Shown here in pieces: positions 15,930 through 24,204 of a stretch of 45,156 nt of DNA. This DNA is from JAAYJM01 sp964498585. GTDB lineage: Bacteria; Bacteroidota; Ignavibacteria; Kapaibacteriales; UBA2268. A program made the position numbers and the translations under genes. Below the pieces are notes generated by a model, which saw nothing but the letters and a program-made list of their open reading frames with translations, was not told the DNA's origin and did no database searches. The stretch spans positions 1-45,156 of the forward strand of contig CAZCHH010000030.1 in the NCBI GenBank assembly GCA_964498585.1. The letters run 5' to 3'. Positions within the stretch are counted from its first letter, which is position 1. Every line of letters starts with the position of its first letter.

Positions 15930-16664
15930 ATGAAAAATGAGTTAAAATACTTAGTCTATATATCGCAATTGGATACAAGATTGGATGAATTTGCAGAGGA
16001 TTTAGGAGATTTGCCAGAACAATTAAAAACAATTCAGCAAAATTTCGATAATCAAGTTGCTATGGTAAAAGAAACTGAAAAAATTTTAAGTGATGTTAGA
16101 AAATTTGCAATTAATTCAAAACAAACTTTAAATGAATTGAAAGATAAAGAACAGAAATTGGCAGACAGGCAGTTTCGTGTTCGCAACAACAAGGAATTTG
16201 ACGCAATAACAAAAGAAATTGAGCATATTCGTCAGGAATATAATAAAATTACTTCTGAAATGAGAAACGTAAGTGTAAAAGAAGATAATCTAATTCAAAT
16301 GCTTGAAATGCAAAAAAAAGACAGATATGAAATTGAAAAAGAATTAAAAGAAAAACAAAAAGAATTTGATGCAATTTCAAGTGGCCAAAATGAAGATATA
16401 AAGAAATTGAAGAATAAGAAAAAAGAATTTGAAAAGAAAATTAGTCGTCATACATTAGAAGACTACAATCGAATTAGAGGCCATCTCAAAGATGCTGTAG
16501 TCCTTGCAAAACGAAACAGTTGCACTGGTTGTTACTCCGCTATCCCACCCCAAAAAATTGTTATGCTAAGAAATAATATGGAAAAATTATTCTTTTGTGA
16601 AAACTGCGGTAGAATTTTATACCCTGAAGAATTAATTTTAGAAGAGAATTATTTGTATTATTAA
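15930..16664 (+). CDS. Coiled-coil protein with C4 zinc ribbon
   Basis: 244 residues. The first 190 are almost wholly charged heptad-like coiled coil (EKEIEHIRQEYNKI, EIEKELKEKQKEF), and the end carries a four-cysteine zinc ribbon, CTGC ... CENCG, as in the DUF164/zf-RING_7 family. Start chosen at ATG 15930; a TTG directly before it (15927) is a weaker alternative. Homologues have been tied to nucleic-acid binding, but no role is firmly known. The rnpB promoter overlaps the last codons of this gene. Confidence 0.88.
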   Translation: MKNELKYLVYISQLDTRLDEFAEDLGDLPEQLKTIQQNFDNQVAMVKETEKILSDVRKFAINSKQTLNELKDKEQKLADRQFRVRNNKEFDAITKEIEHIRQEYNKITSEMRNVSVKEDNLIQMLEMQKKDRYEIEKELKEKQKEFDAISSGQNEDIKKLKNKKKEFEKKISRHTLEDYNRIRGHLKDAVVLAKRNSCTGCYSAIPPQKIVMLRNNMEKLFFCENCGRILYPEELILEENYLYY

Positions 16665-16682
16665 ATAATTTTCGTATATTTG
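16652..16682 (+). promoter_or_regulatory. rnpB promoter, TTTG-N19-TATATTTG
   Basis: TTTG at 16652-16655 and TATATTTG at 16675-16682 are 19 bases apart, exactly the Bacteroidota consensus. The -33 element lies inside the 3' end of the upstream coding sequence. The predicted start near 16689 is about 10 bases before the first RNase P helix. Confidence 0.7.
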
Positions 16683-16699
16683 AATAATAAATTAAAAAT

Positions 16700-17093
16700 G
16701 GGGAAAGCGGGCAACCGCATTTCGAAAGGAATGAGGAAAGTCCGAACACCATAGAACAGGATGCTTCGTAACGCGAAGGCAGTGAGCCAAATGGCAAACT
16801 GACGGAAAGTGCAACAGAAAATATACCGCCTTTGCTTATGCTAAGGTAAGGGTGAAAAGGCAAGTTAAGAGCTTACCAGTGCAGCAAGTGATTACTGCAG
16901 CTTGGCAAACCCCATCCGGTGCAAGATAAAATAGGAATGTAGTGGGCTTATGCCACTTCAGGTTGTTCGTCTGAATGAGATTTCCTCTATACATTCGGGT
17001 ATATCGCTTGAGTTAAATGGTAACATTTGACCCAGATTAATGGTTGCCTCAAGTTTCGGCTCTAGACAGAATTCGGCTTACAGCTTTCTCTCT
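16700..17093 (+). ncRNA. rnpB: RNase P RNA, bacterial type A
   Basis: The catalytic RNA that trims tRNA 5' leaders. The conserved P4 strands are GAGGAAAGTCC at 16733-16743 and ACAGAATTCGGCTTAC at 17066-17081. The P1 helix pairs GGGAAAGC near the 5' end with GCTTTCTC at 17083-17090, which fixes both ends. The P10-P12 region GGTAAGGGTGAAAAGG ... TTAAGAGCTTACC and the CCGGTGCAAGATAAAATAGG segment also match. A TTTTT run follows at 17093-17097. No protein partner gene (rnpA) is in the window. Confidence 0.95.
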
Positions 17094-17157
17094 TTTTAGT
17101 TTATTGTTAATTTATTGATTCAAATACTAAACAGAGAAAAAAATTTTTGGAGCTGTG

Positions 17158-17466
17158 ATGAATATACCAGATGACCCTTTTATTAGAGAACTATTAACAG
17201 AATTTGTTGATACCTGGATACAAGACATATCTGACCAATACCATCTTTATATTAAAGAGAAAAATGGTGCTGAATTATATCGTATAGCACATACAATTAA
17301 GGGCTCTTGCTATCAATTTGGTTTGACTGAAATAGCTGAAATGGGTATAAAGATAATGGGATTTGCTAAAGAAAATGATTTTGAAAGTGCTGCTCCAATG
17401 GAAAAGAAATTAATTGATTCTTTTAGCGATGTAAAAAAGTTCATTGCTGAAAATAATATATCATAG
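17158..17466 (+). CDS. Stand-alone histidine phosphotransfer (Hpt) protein
   Basis: A 102-residue single Hpt domain, a phosphate carrier between a hybrid sensor kinase and response regulators. The phosphorylated His is H45 in YRIAHTIKGSCYQFG, followed by the usual helices. Start at ATG 17158, with GGAG six bases upstream; the GTG at 17155 is less likely. No kinase or receiver gene is adjacent, so its partners are elsewhere. The next gene begins 9 bases after its stop, suggesting a two-gene transcript. Confidence 0.88.
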   Translation: MNIPDDPFIRELLTEFVDTWIQDISDQYHLYIKEKNGAELYRIAHTIKGSCYQFGLTEIAEMGIKIMGFAKENDFESAAPMEKKLIDSFSDVKKFIAENNIS

Positions 17467-17475
17467 AAGGTGATT

Positions 17476-17961
17476 ATGAAAACTCTATTCTTCTCCTGCT
17501 TGCTACTTATTTGCTCTATGATTGCTAATAGCCAAACCAGAATTGCAGTCCTGCCATTTCAAAATATGGATGGTGATTTGACCTTAAATCTCTGGTGCTA
17601 TGAACTACAGGATTCATTAACAAATGCTCTTCTTGCACAAGACCCCGAAGAGAATTTTTATCGTGTAGTTCCAAGTGATTCAGTTGAAACACTGCTTACT
17701 GAATTTAATATTGACCCGAACAATCCTCAGTACCAATCTGATGTTTGGAAAACTATTAAATTGCTAAATGTGAAAAAAGTTGTTACTGGAAATTTTAACA
17801 TACAATACAATAATATTTTAATTAATGCTTATATTTATAATGTTCGTACTCGGATGGCAGACCCTGAATTTCAAGCCCGTGACATTTTCCTTGAAAAACC
17901 AGATTATATGAAATCAATAAACATTATACTTCCACAGCTCGTACCCGGCTTAAAGAAATAG
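17476..17961 (+). CDS. Exported TolB-N/FlgO-like protein
   Basis: 161 residues with a signal peptide (MKTLFFSCLLLICSMIANSQ). The mature start TRIAVLPFQNMDGD matches the N-terminal fold shared by TolB-N, CsgG and FlgO-like proteins, and LNVKKVVTGNFNIQYNNILINAYIYNV is the second typical strand pair. There is no beta-propeller and no lipobox. Start taken at ATG 17476 after GAAGGTG rather than the in-frame GTG at 17470. Role unknown; periplasmic sensing or envelope assembly are guesses. Confidence 0.75.
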   Translation: MKTLFFSCLLLICSMIANSQTRIAVLPFQNMDGDLTLNLWCYELQDSLTNALLAQDPEENFYRVVPSDSVETLLTEFNIDPNNPQYQSDVWKTIKLLNVKKVVTGNFNIQYNNILINAYIYNVRTRMADPEFQARDIFLEKPDYMKSINIILPQLVPGLKK

Positions 17962-18027
17962 TATTACGATTGAGCTATGTATTTCATTAATTTTTAGCAT
18001 TTGCTTAAAAGAAAAAAAGAACAAAGT

Positions 18028-18090
18028 GAGGAATCTCAAATCTAGTGGAAACAATTATTTGTGAGATTCCTCGCAGCGCTCGGAATCACA
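18028..18090 (+). repeat. 63-bp repeat, copy 1 (REP-like)
   Basis: GAGGAATCTCA (18028-18038) pairs with TGAGATTCCTC (18062-18072) across 23 bases, followed by GCAGCGCTCGGAATCACA. The same 63 bases occur on the minus strand at 41475-41537 with 51 identical positions and the same arm and loop lengths. The tail is of the widespread bacterial form ATTCCTCGCnnCGCTnGGAATGAC. Confidence 0.75.
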
Positions 18091-18165
18091 GTTAAATTAA
18101 CTAGCAACACTTACTAAAATGTTTCTTTTCAAATAGGAAATGATATAGAAAAAAAACTGTCTTCC

Positions 18166-18197
18166 AGTCATAAAATCATCTTGCTGATAGTATGACA
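18166..18197. repeat. 32-bp palindrome, AGTCAT family, copy 3
   Basis: Starts AGTCATAAAATCATC and ends TGATAGTATGACA; 32 bases long like the other three. Stem pairs are kept at most positions; relative to copy 1 the eleventh pair is T-A instead of A-T. The flanking CTTCC before it matches, in inverse, the GGAAR that follows copies 1 and 4. Confidence 0.65.
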
Positions 18198-18593
18198 TTA
18201 CTTTTGCTTTACAAAAGTTAAACCTTTTAAACTATCTAAACTATCTAAACCTTGTAATCTATATAATCCTCAACTTTCGTTAATAAATTTTCAAAAAATA
18301 GAAAAATTTTTTTTTATATTCATTTTTATTCATTAAATTCAGTTTTTAGTATTTGAAATTTAATAAATAAAATGAAATAAAAATGAATTTTTTTTATTTA
18401 TTATTTCAAATTAATTTGGATAATTTAAAAAGGAAAAATGATTATTATTACAATTTTCTACAAAATTTAGTTTTAATTTCAAAAATTATTGTTCGTTAAT
18501 TAAAGAGCAATTGCATATTTCAGGAAAATACTTTATATTTAATTGATAAAGAAAAGATATCTTTTTAAAGTTATCTTATTTGAAGAAAGTATT

Positions 18594-19154
18594 ATGGAAA
18601 CAAAACAAATAATTTCAATTTGTATATATATAATGGTATTTTTGATTATTATACCAGTATTTTCTTCTTGTAACGAAGATAAAGCAGTGCCACAGCAGGT
18701 TGTAGAAGAAAAGGATATTTTACAGCCAGACATAATTAGTAACAATATAACTGTTTCATTCGTAGATTCTTCATTTACAAAAGCAATATTAAAGGCAGAC
18801 AAGTCAAAAGTATTTAATGAACGCAAGAAAACTTATTTCGAAGGCAACGTAAAAGCAGATTTCTTTTCATTAAAAACGAAACAACGAGTAAGCTGGCTTA
18901 CTTCCGATAGTGCCGAAGTTGACGATAATACAAAGGATATGCTAGCGAAAGGCAATGTTGTTGTGGTTTCAGATAGCAATAACACCCGACTTGAAACCTC
19001 AATTCTGCACTGGGACAATAAAACTCAAAAACTATTTTCTACAGAATTTGTTACAATAACATCTCCCCAGGAAGATATAAGTGGTTGGGGATTTGAATCT
19101 GATATAAATTTAACTCACTATCGAATATTTAAAGTAAGTGGAGAACATAGATGA
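18594..19154 (+). CDS. lptC: LptC-like lipopolysaccharide export protein
   Basis: 186 residues, membrane-anchored by an N-terminal segment ending in a lipoprotein-like cysteine, C26 (VFSSC). The body has the OstA/LptC beta-jellyroll pattern: AILKADKSKVFNERKKTYFEG, VKADFF, LTSDSAEVDDNTKDMLAKGNV, LHWDNKTQKLFS and SGWGFESD. LptC passes LPS from the LptBFG pump to LptA. Start chosen at ATG 18594; an upstream TTG at 18543 would add 17 unlikely residues. It overlaps tpiA by four bases (ATGA), so the two are translationally coupled. Confidence 0.88.
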   Translation: METKQIISICIYIMVFLIIIPVFSSCNEDKAVPQQVVEEKDILQPDIISNNITVSFVDSSFTKAILKADKSKVFNERKKTYFEGNVKADFFSLKTKQRVSWLTSDSAEVDDNTKDMLAKGNVVVVSDSNNTRLETSILHWDNKTQKLFSTEFVTITSPQEDISGWGFESDINLTHYRIFKVSGEHR

Positions 19155-19921
19155 AAAAATTTTTAGTAGCAGGTAACTGGAAAATGAACACGACTCCCAA
19201 AGAAGCAAAGGAGCTGTGCTTATTTTTAAAAAACTCAGTAAAACAAATAGATAATAATATTGATATATTAGTATGTCCCCCTTTTACAAATATTCAGGGA
19301 GTCAGAGAAGTGCTTGAGGGAAGTGAAATAAAATTTGGCGCTCAAAACTGCTATTTTGCGGAAAAAGGCGCTTTTACCGGCGAAATTTCACTGCAAATGC
19401 TAAAAGAACTTTACTGCAGCTATGTTATAATCGGACATTCAGAGCGGCGAAAAATATTCAAAGAAAGCAATGAATTAATAAATAAAAAAATTATTGCCTG
19501 TTTTAATACAAAAATCATTCCTATTTTCTGCATTGGCGAAACTCTTGAAGAGCGACAAAGCGGAAATACTTTTAATATCCTTAAAGAGCAGATAAGTATT
19601 GGGCTTAAAGACATAAGCATAGAACAGGTAAAAAATATAGTCATAGCTTATGAGCCGGTTTGGGCTATTGGGACCGGTATCGCAGCAACACCAGAGCAAA
19701 TTCAGGAAACGCACTATCAAATAAAAGAATATCTTAATGAATTATATAAAGACAAAATGCCAAATTTAATTCTTTATGGCGGAAGCGTTGACGACAAAAA
19801 TGCAAAATCTATTTTTGAGCTTGATGATGTTAATGGCGGCTTAATCGGCGGCGCCTCGCTTAAAGGTGATGTATTTTTATCAATAATTAAAACAGCAAAT
19901 GAAATACAAAAATTGAAATAG
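19151..19921 (+). CDS. tpiA: Triosephosphate isomerase
   Basis: 256 residues, a complete glycolytic TIM barrel interconverting dihydroxyacetone phosphate and glyceraldehyde 3-phosphate. Catalytic residues are all present: K11 in GNWKMN, H96 in IIGHSERR and E168 in AYEPVWAIGTG; the phosphate loop is LYGGSV ... GLIGGASL. It starts inside the lptC stop codon and is followed after three bases by pgsA, forming an lptC-tpiA-pgsA operon that mixes envelope and central metabolism. Confidence 0.97.
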   Translation: MKKFLVAGNWKMNTTPKEAKELCLFLKNSVKQIDNNIDILVCPPFTNIQGVREVLEGSEIKFGAQNCYFAEKGAFTGEISLQMLKELYCSYVIIGHSERRKIFKESNELINKKIIACFNTKIIPIFCIGETLEERQSGNTFNILKEQISIGLKDISIEQVKNIVIAYEPVWAIGTGIAATPEQIQETHYQIKEYLNELYKDKMPNLILYGGSVDDKNAKSIFELDDVNGGLIGGASLKGDVFLSIIKTANEIQKLK

Positions 19922-19924
19922 TTT

Positions 19925-20515
19925 ATGAAATTCACTTTACCAAACATTTTTAGTTTATCAAGGATAGTATTATCTCCAATAATAATATTTTTTTTACTGT
20001 CTGGAAACAGAATACTAATTCAATTAACCTTTTTTATATTTCTTGGAGCTGCACTTACTGACTATTTTGACGGATGGTATGCAAGGAAATATTTAGAAGT
20101 AACAAACGAAGGGAAATTTTTAGACCCACTTGCTGATAAATTTCTTACAAGTTCTGCTTTCATAGGTTTTGTTCTTATGAATATAATTCCACTTTGGATG
20201 GTGGTCATAGTCTTGATTCGTGATGTATGGACAACATTGATAAGAATTTATGTCCCTAAAAACAAGTATATAATAAAAACAAGTATATATGCTAAGGGAA
20301 AAACTACGTTCCAAATGTTTTTCATAATTTACATATTATTTTTACTATTTTTAATAAATACTAATTTTATTTCGGATTCGGCGATAGAATTTATAAACAA
20401 TCTTATACATTCAAAACTAACTTATTGGATGATGTTTTTTATAACTTTTTTGTCAATAATTACTGCTTTTGAGTATTTTTTTCAAAGAAAAGGTAAAAAA
20501 AGCATAAATATTTAA
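19925..20515 (+). CDS. pgsA: CDP-diacylglycerol-glycerol-3-phosphate phosphatidyltransferase
   Basis: A 196-residue integral membrane CDP-alcohol phosphatidyltransferase. The signature D-x2-D-G-x2-A-R-x8-G-x3-D-x3-D is complete (DYFDGWYAR ... GKFLDPLAD). Several hydrophobic helices flank it, with one long C-terminal pair. The N-terminal form MKFTLPNIFSLSRIVLSP is that of PgsA, which makes phosphatidylglycerol phosphate; a related head-group enzyme is possible. Downstream the spacer 20516-20690 is extremely AT-rich. Confidence 0.88.
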   Translation: MKFTLPNIFSLSRIVLSPIIIFFLLSGNRILIQLTFFIFLGAALTDYFDGWYARKYLEVTNEGKFLDPLADKFLTSSAFIGFVLMNIIPLWMVVIVLIRDVWTTLIRIYVPKNKYIIKTSIYAKGKTTFQMFFIIYILFLLFLINTNFISDSAIEFINNLIHSKLTYWMMFFITFLSIITAFEYFFQRKGKKSINI

Positions 20516-20690
20516 AAAAAAAAGCAATTTCTTAAAAAAAAATTTGCTTTATATTTTTTTTTTATTTAATTTAATTTTTAGTAATGATAATTATAGATAA
20601 ATACAACGAAAATTTGATTTTTTTTTCTAAAAACCTAATAAAAATCGTAATGATTAACTAAACACTTTAATTCACTTTTAGGGAGTACTT

Positions 20691-21017
20691 ATGAGTTTAA
20701 ACAAAACCCAGCTCGTATCAGAAGTAGCAGCTTCTGCTGGAATTCCAAAGACTGTTTCAGAAAAAGCAGTCAACAGCGTTATCAATGTTCTATCCAAGGA
20801 ATTGGAAAGAGGTGAGAATGTAACATTAGTTGGATTTGGAACTTTCTCTGTCTATGAAAGAAAAGAAAGAATGGGCAAGAATCCACAAAATGGCAAAGAA
20901 ATAAAAATACCTGCCAAAAAAGTTGCAAAATTCAAACCAGGAAAGAATCTTGCTGAAATGGTAAACAAGACTGTCGTAAAGAAAAAAGCAGCCCCAGCAA
21001 AAAAAGCTAAGAAATAA
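20691..21017 (+). CDS. hup: HU-family DNA-binding protein with basic tail
   Basis: 108 residues: a full HU/IHF domain (MSLNKTQLVSEVAASAGI, LVGFGTFSVYERKER, GRNP-like loop MGKNPQNGKEIKIPA, FKPGKNLAEMV), then an extra Lys/Ala/Pro tail (KTVVKKKAAPAKKAKK) beyond the usual 90 residues. It is a nucleoid protein that bends DNA without sequence choice; the tail should add electrostatic contact. It has a good ribosome site (AGGGAG) seven bases upstream of ATG and its own terminator. Confidence 0.95.
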   Translation: MSLNKTQLVSEVAASAGIPKTVSEKAVNSVINVLSKELERGENVTLVGFGTFSVYERKERMGKNPQNGKEIKIPAKKVAKFKPGKNLAEMVNKTVVKKKAAPAKKAKK

Positions 21018-21020
21018 TAA

Positions 21021-21052
21021 AAAAGCCGTTCTTTTGAACGGCTTTTTTTTTT
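21021..21052 (+). terminator. Intrinsic terminator of the HU gene
   Basis: An 11-base-pair perfect stem (AAAAGCCGTTC at 21021-21031 with its complement at 21036-21046), loop TTTT, and a continued T-run to 21052. It lies directly after the HU stop codon. Confidence 0.92.
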
Positions 21053-21072
21053 AATTTTGCAAGAATTTTATA

Positions 21073-22032
21073 GTGAAAATAAATTTTTGTATGGAAAATA
21101 ATGAAAAATTCTCACTGAATAGTTTACTGCAATCCAGTGATTTGCTTGAAAGCGACATTTATGCTATCTTCGATAGGGCTAAGTTCTTTTTAGATAATTA
21201 TAAAAAAGAAAAGAAATTTAAAGACCTCGAAGGCATCACAGTTGCTTTAGCTTTCTTTGAACCATCTACCCGAACTAAATTATCATTCGAATTAGCAGCT
21301 AAACGATTATCTGCAGACACATTCTCATTCCAATCCGCCAGCAGCAGCTTGTCTAAAGGTGAATCACTTATTGATACTCTCAGAACTATTGAAGCTATGG
21401 GAGTTAATATTTACATAGTAAGACATCAATGCTCAGGGGTGCCAATTTTCTTACAGCAAAATACGAGCGGAATTGTGATTAATGCCGGCGATGGAAAACA
21501 CGACCATCCAACTCAGGCACTGCTTGATTCTTTTACACTTTATCAATATTTTGGTAAACTCCATAATATGAAAGTCTGTATTATTGGGGATATTCTCCAT
21601 AGCAGAGTTGCAAGAGCTAATTTTAATATTCTGCAAAAACTTGGTATCGAAGTCGCTATTTGCGGTCCCGGTACTCTCATCCCTAATAAAAGTCAAACAG
21701 ATTTTAAAATTATTGATAAAATAGAAGATGCTATCAAATGGTCTGATGCTATTATTTTACTTCGTCTTCAAAGAGAACGTATGGAATCCGGCTTTCTGCC
21801 TACTTTAAGGGAATATTCTCAATATATGGGATTGACTTATTCCTTGTTTAGTAAAAAACCCGGTCTTATCGTCCTTCATCCCGGACCTGTAAATTATGGT
21901 ATTGAATTGGATTACAACGTAAGTGCTTATCCAAATGTGCTTATTCAAACTCAGGTTAAGCATGGACTTTTTATCAGAATGGGATTGCTGTCACTTTTAA
22001 CTAAAAATTACAGAGAAAGAACTGGCTCTTAA
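21073..22032 (+). CDS. pyrB: Aspartate carbamoyltransferase catalytic subunit
   Basis: 319 residues; it joins carbamoyl phosphate and aspartate in pyrimidine synthesis. Motifs: FFEPSTRTKLSFELAAKRL (carbamoyl phosphate site), GDGKHDHPTQALLD, GDILHSRVARAN, LRLQRERM and HPGPVNYGIELD. Start uncertain: GTG at 21073 or ATG at 21091, which begins MENNEKFSLNSLLQSSDL; neither has a strong ribosome site. A TAATTTTG at 21052-21059 is -7-like but lacks a properly spaced TTTG. No pyrI regulatory chain is adjacent. prmC starts 6 bases after its stop. Confidence 0.95.
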   Translation: MKINFCMENNEKFSLNSLLQSSDLLESDIYAIFDRAKFFLDNYKKEKKFKDLEGITVALAFFEPSTRTKLSFELAAKRLSADTFSFQSASSSLSKGESLIDTLRTIEAMGVNIYIVRHQCSGVPIFLQQNTSGIVINAGDGKHDHPTQALLDSFTLYQYFGKLHNMKVCIIGDILHSRVARANFNILQKLGIEVAICGPGTLIPNKSQTDFKIIDKIEDAIKWSDAIILLRLQRERMESGFLPTLREYSQYMGLTYSLFSKKPGLIVLHPGPVNYGIELDYNVSAYPNVLIQTQVKHGLFIRMGLLSLLTKNYRERTGS

Positions 22033-22037
22033 TTTTT

Positions 22038-22919
22038 ATGAACCAAAATAATTTAAAAAATAAAAAAATATGGACGATAATTGATTTGCTCCAATGGGGA
22101 ACTATTTTTTTTTCTGATAAAAAAATTGAATCGCCAAGATTAAATATCGAACTTTTAATTTGTTCAGTATTAAATATTGAAAGAATTGATTTATACCTCC
22201 AATTTGACAGGCCACTAAATCAAGATGAACTCTCCGTGTTAAGACTAAAAGTTATAAAAAGAGCTTCCGGCTATCCTTTGCAGTATATTGTCGGTTTTTC
22301 AAATTTCTTTGGTTATAAAATTAAAGTAAATGAGTCCGGACTTATTCCAAGACCGGAAACTGAAATATTAGTTAACAGTGTAATAAAGAATACAGATAAA
22401 AATAAGAAATTAAAAATTTTAGATATAGGAACTGGGAGCGGTTGCATAGCTATTGCTCTTGCAAAACAATTGCCTAATTCTGAAATTATTGCAACAGACA
22501 TTTCAAATGATTCTCTTACCTTAGCAAAAGAGAATTCCATTTTAAACAATGTAAATAATATAAAATTTATTCATCACAATATTTTTGAAGGAATTATATT
22601 GAATGAAAAATTTGATATAATTTGTTCAAATCCTCCTTATATTTCAAAAAATGAATATTTAGCATTAGAGACAACAGTAAGGGAATATGAGCCGAAAATA
22701 GCATTAACAGATGAAAGAGACGGATTACAGTTTTACAGGTTATTTAGCAAAATCTTTCCAGAAATATTAAATGATGAAGGTCGTTTTTATCTTGAAATTG
22801 GATTTGGTCAGTTTAAAGATTTAATTAATATTTTTTCATTTAACAAATATAATATTTCTTTTGTAAAAGATTATAACAATTATGAGCGTGTTTTGATAGG
22901 AAATATTTCTATAATTTAA
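22038..22919 (+). CDS. prmC: Peptide chain release factor N5-glutamine methyltransferase
   Basis: 293 residues. PrmC (HemK) methylates the GGQ glutamine of release factors RF1 and RF2 using S-adenosylmethionine. The N-terminal helical domain includes the PLQYIVG motif, the SAM site is DIGTGSGCIAIALA (near 129-142), and the catalytic NPPY is at 198-201. It is closely spaced behind pyrB and probably read from the same message. Confidence 0.95.
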   Translation: MNQNNLKNKKIWTIIDLLQWGTIFFSDKKIESPRLNIELLICSVLNIERIDLYLQFDRPLNQDELSVLRLKVIKRASGYPLQYIVGFSNFFGYKIKVNESGLIPRPETEILVNSVIKNTDKNKKLKILDIGTGSGCIAIALAKQLPNSEIIATDISNDSLTLAKENSILNNVNNIKFIHHNIFEGIILNEKFDIICSNPPYISKNEYLALETTVREYEPKIALTDERDGLQFYRLFSKIFPEILNDEGRFYLEIGFGQFKDLINIFSFNKYNISFVKDYNNYERVLIGNISII

Positions 22920-23038
22920 TTAATTTATAAAAATTTAACTAAAAAATGAATAAAAAACTAAAAAAGAATAAAAATTTTTTTTAATTTTGAAAACTATGAA
23001 AGTTGAAAATTAAATATAATTTAATTTAAAGGTGATAT

Positions 23039-23383
23039 ATGTCTCAAATAAAATTAGAAGAACAAATTGGTGGAGCAATACTTCACCTTAAAGGTCAGTT
23101 TGTCGGTGGCGAAGAAACAGACCATTTGAGAGCAATGCTGATAGAAATAGCACAAAAGAATGAGAGTAAATTAATAGTTGACCTTGATAAGACAACATAT
23201 TTGAACTCTACAGCTCTTGGTGTGCTTATCGCAGCACATGCTAATTTTGCAAAACGCAACGGACAAATTGTTCTTTGCAATGTTAGCAAATCAATTGAAA
23301 ATATTTTTGTTATTACAAAGCTAACATTAGTATTTCCAATTTTCGGTACATTAGACGAAGCAATTAAATCAATTTCAAATTAA
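23039..23383 (+). CDS. STAS-domain anti-sigma-factor-antagonist-like protein
   Basis: A 114-residue single STAS domain, like SpoIIAA/RsbV, which act in partner-switch regulation. The phospho-site region reads LNSTALGVLIAAH, with S57/T58 where SpoIIAA has DSSG, so phosphorylation control is plausible although the Asp is replaced by Asn. No anti-sigma kinase or sigma factor gene lies nearby. It sits 23 bases before the exbB-like gene, probably in the same transcript, which is an unusual pairing. The upstream spacer contains TAATTTTG at 22982-22989 without a matching TTTG. Confidence 0.85.
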   Translation: MSQIKLEEQIGGAILHLKGQFVGGEETDHLRAMLIEIAQKNESKLIVDLDKTTYLNSTALGVLIAAHANFAKRNGQIVLCNVSKSIENIFVITKLTLVFPIFGTLDEAIKSISN

Positions 23384-23406
23384 ATATTTATAAATTAAGA
23401 GGTTAT

Positions 23407-24189
23407 ATGAAAAACTTATTTAATATCATCGTGATAGTTCTTGCATTAGCAATATCTTTTGTGATTTATCAATTCTACTTCGGTAATCCGGACAACTTTA
23501 TTGATGGAGAATTGCGTAAAGAACCAAAAGCCGGCAATATAGTAGGTATGATTTATACTGGTGGGCCTATTGTTGCAATCTTAATGAGTTTAATTATCGT
23601 AGCAGTTACATTTTCAATTGAAAGACAATTATCAATAAATAAAGCAAAAGGTAAAGGCGACATTTCAATGTACATTAAAAAGACCATTGATAGTTTAGTT
23701 AAGGGAAATTACGATGATGCTTTGAAAGAATGTGAAAAACAACGTGGAAGCTTAGCAAATATTATGCGGGCTTCTATCGAAAGGTTTAGAGATGTCAAAG
23801 ATGATAAAGAATTAGACAAAGAAAAGAAAATGTCTGAAGTCCAAAGAGCTATCGACGAAGCTACTAATCTTGAAACTCCACTTCTCGAAAAGAATTTGGT
23901 GATTCTTTCCACAATCGCTTCAATTTCCGTGTTATTTGGTCTTCTCGGAACAACAGTCGGTATGATTCGTGCTTTTGCTGCTTTCGGTGGCACAGGTACT
24001 GTTGACGCAGCAACTCTTGCTGTTGGTATTTCTGAAGCTCTTTATAATACTGCCGGCGGTTTGGCTGGTGCTATTATTTCTATTGTTGCCTATAATTTCT
24101 TCTCGACAAAAGTTGATAACTATGTTTACATGATTGACGAAGCAATCTTAAACGTAACACAAATATTTACTGTTCATGTAAAACATTAA
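23407..24189 (+). CDS. exbB: ExbB/TolQ-type proton channel subunit
   Basis: A 260-residue inner-membrane protein of the MotA/TolQ/ExbB family that forms the proton-driven motor energising TonB. There are predicted membrane segments near residues 3-25 and 45-68, and then the family core (LEKNLVILSTIASISVLFGLLGTTVGMIRAF ... ISEALYNTAGGLAGAIISIVAYNFF). A cytoplasmic loop of charged residues lies between. It heads the exbB-exbD-exbD-tonB cluster, with a 15-base gap to the first exbD. Confidence 0.93.
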   Translation: MKNLFNIIVIVLALAISFVIYQFYFGNPDNFIDGELRKEPKAGNIVGMIYTGGPIVAILMSLIIVAVTFSIERQLSINKAKGKGDISMYIKKTIDSLVKGNYDDALKECEKQRGSLANIMRASIERFRDVKDDKELDKEKKMSEVQRAIDEATNLETPLLEKNLVILSTIASISVLFGLLGTTVGMIRAFAAFGGTGTVDAATLAVGISEALYNTAGGLAGAIISIVAYNFFSTKVDNYVYMIDEAILNVTQIFTVHVKH

Positions 24190-24204
24190 AAGGAGGGTAT
24201 GCCC

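Larger units (their letters stand above)
17962..18593. other. Gene-free spacer before lptC
   Basis: 632 bases with no plausible gene. It holds a 63-bp repeat (18028-18090), a 32-bp palindrome (18166-18197) and then about 350 bases of very AT-rich sequence with long T and A runs (around 18300-18480). Upstream of lptC no clear TTTG-N19-TAnnTTTG promoter could be found. Confidence 0.6.

Noticed and set aside
16561..16863. A 100-residue minus-strand open frame
   Set aside because: It overlaps the zinc-ribbon gene end and the first part of RNase P RNA on the other strand.
21052..21059. TAATTTTG as a pyrB promoter
   Set aside because: The only TTTG upstream (21033-21036) is 15 bases away and inside the terminator stem-loop, so the spacing does not fit; a similar objection applies to TAATTTTG at 22982-22989 before the STAS gene.
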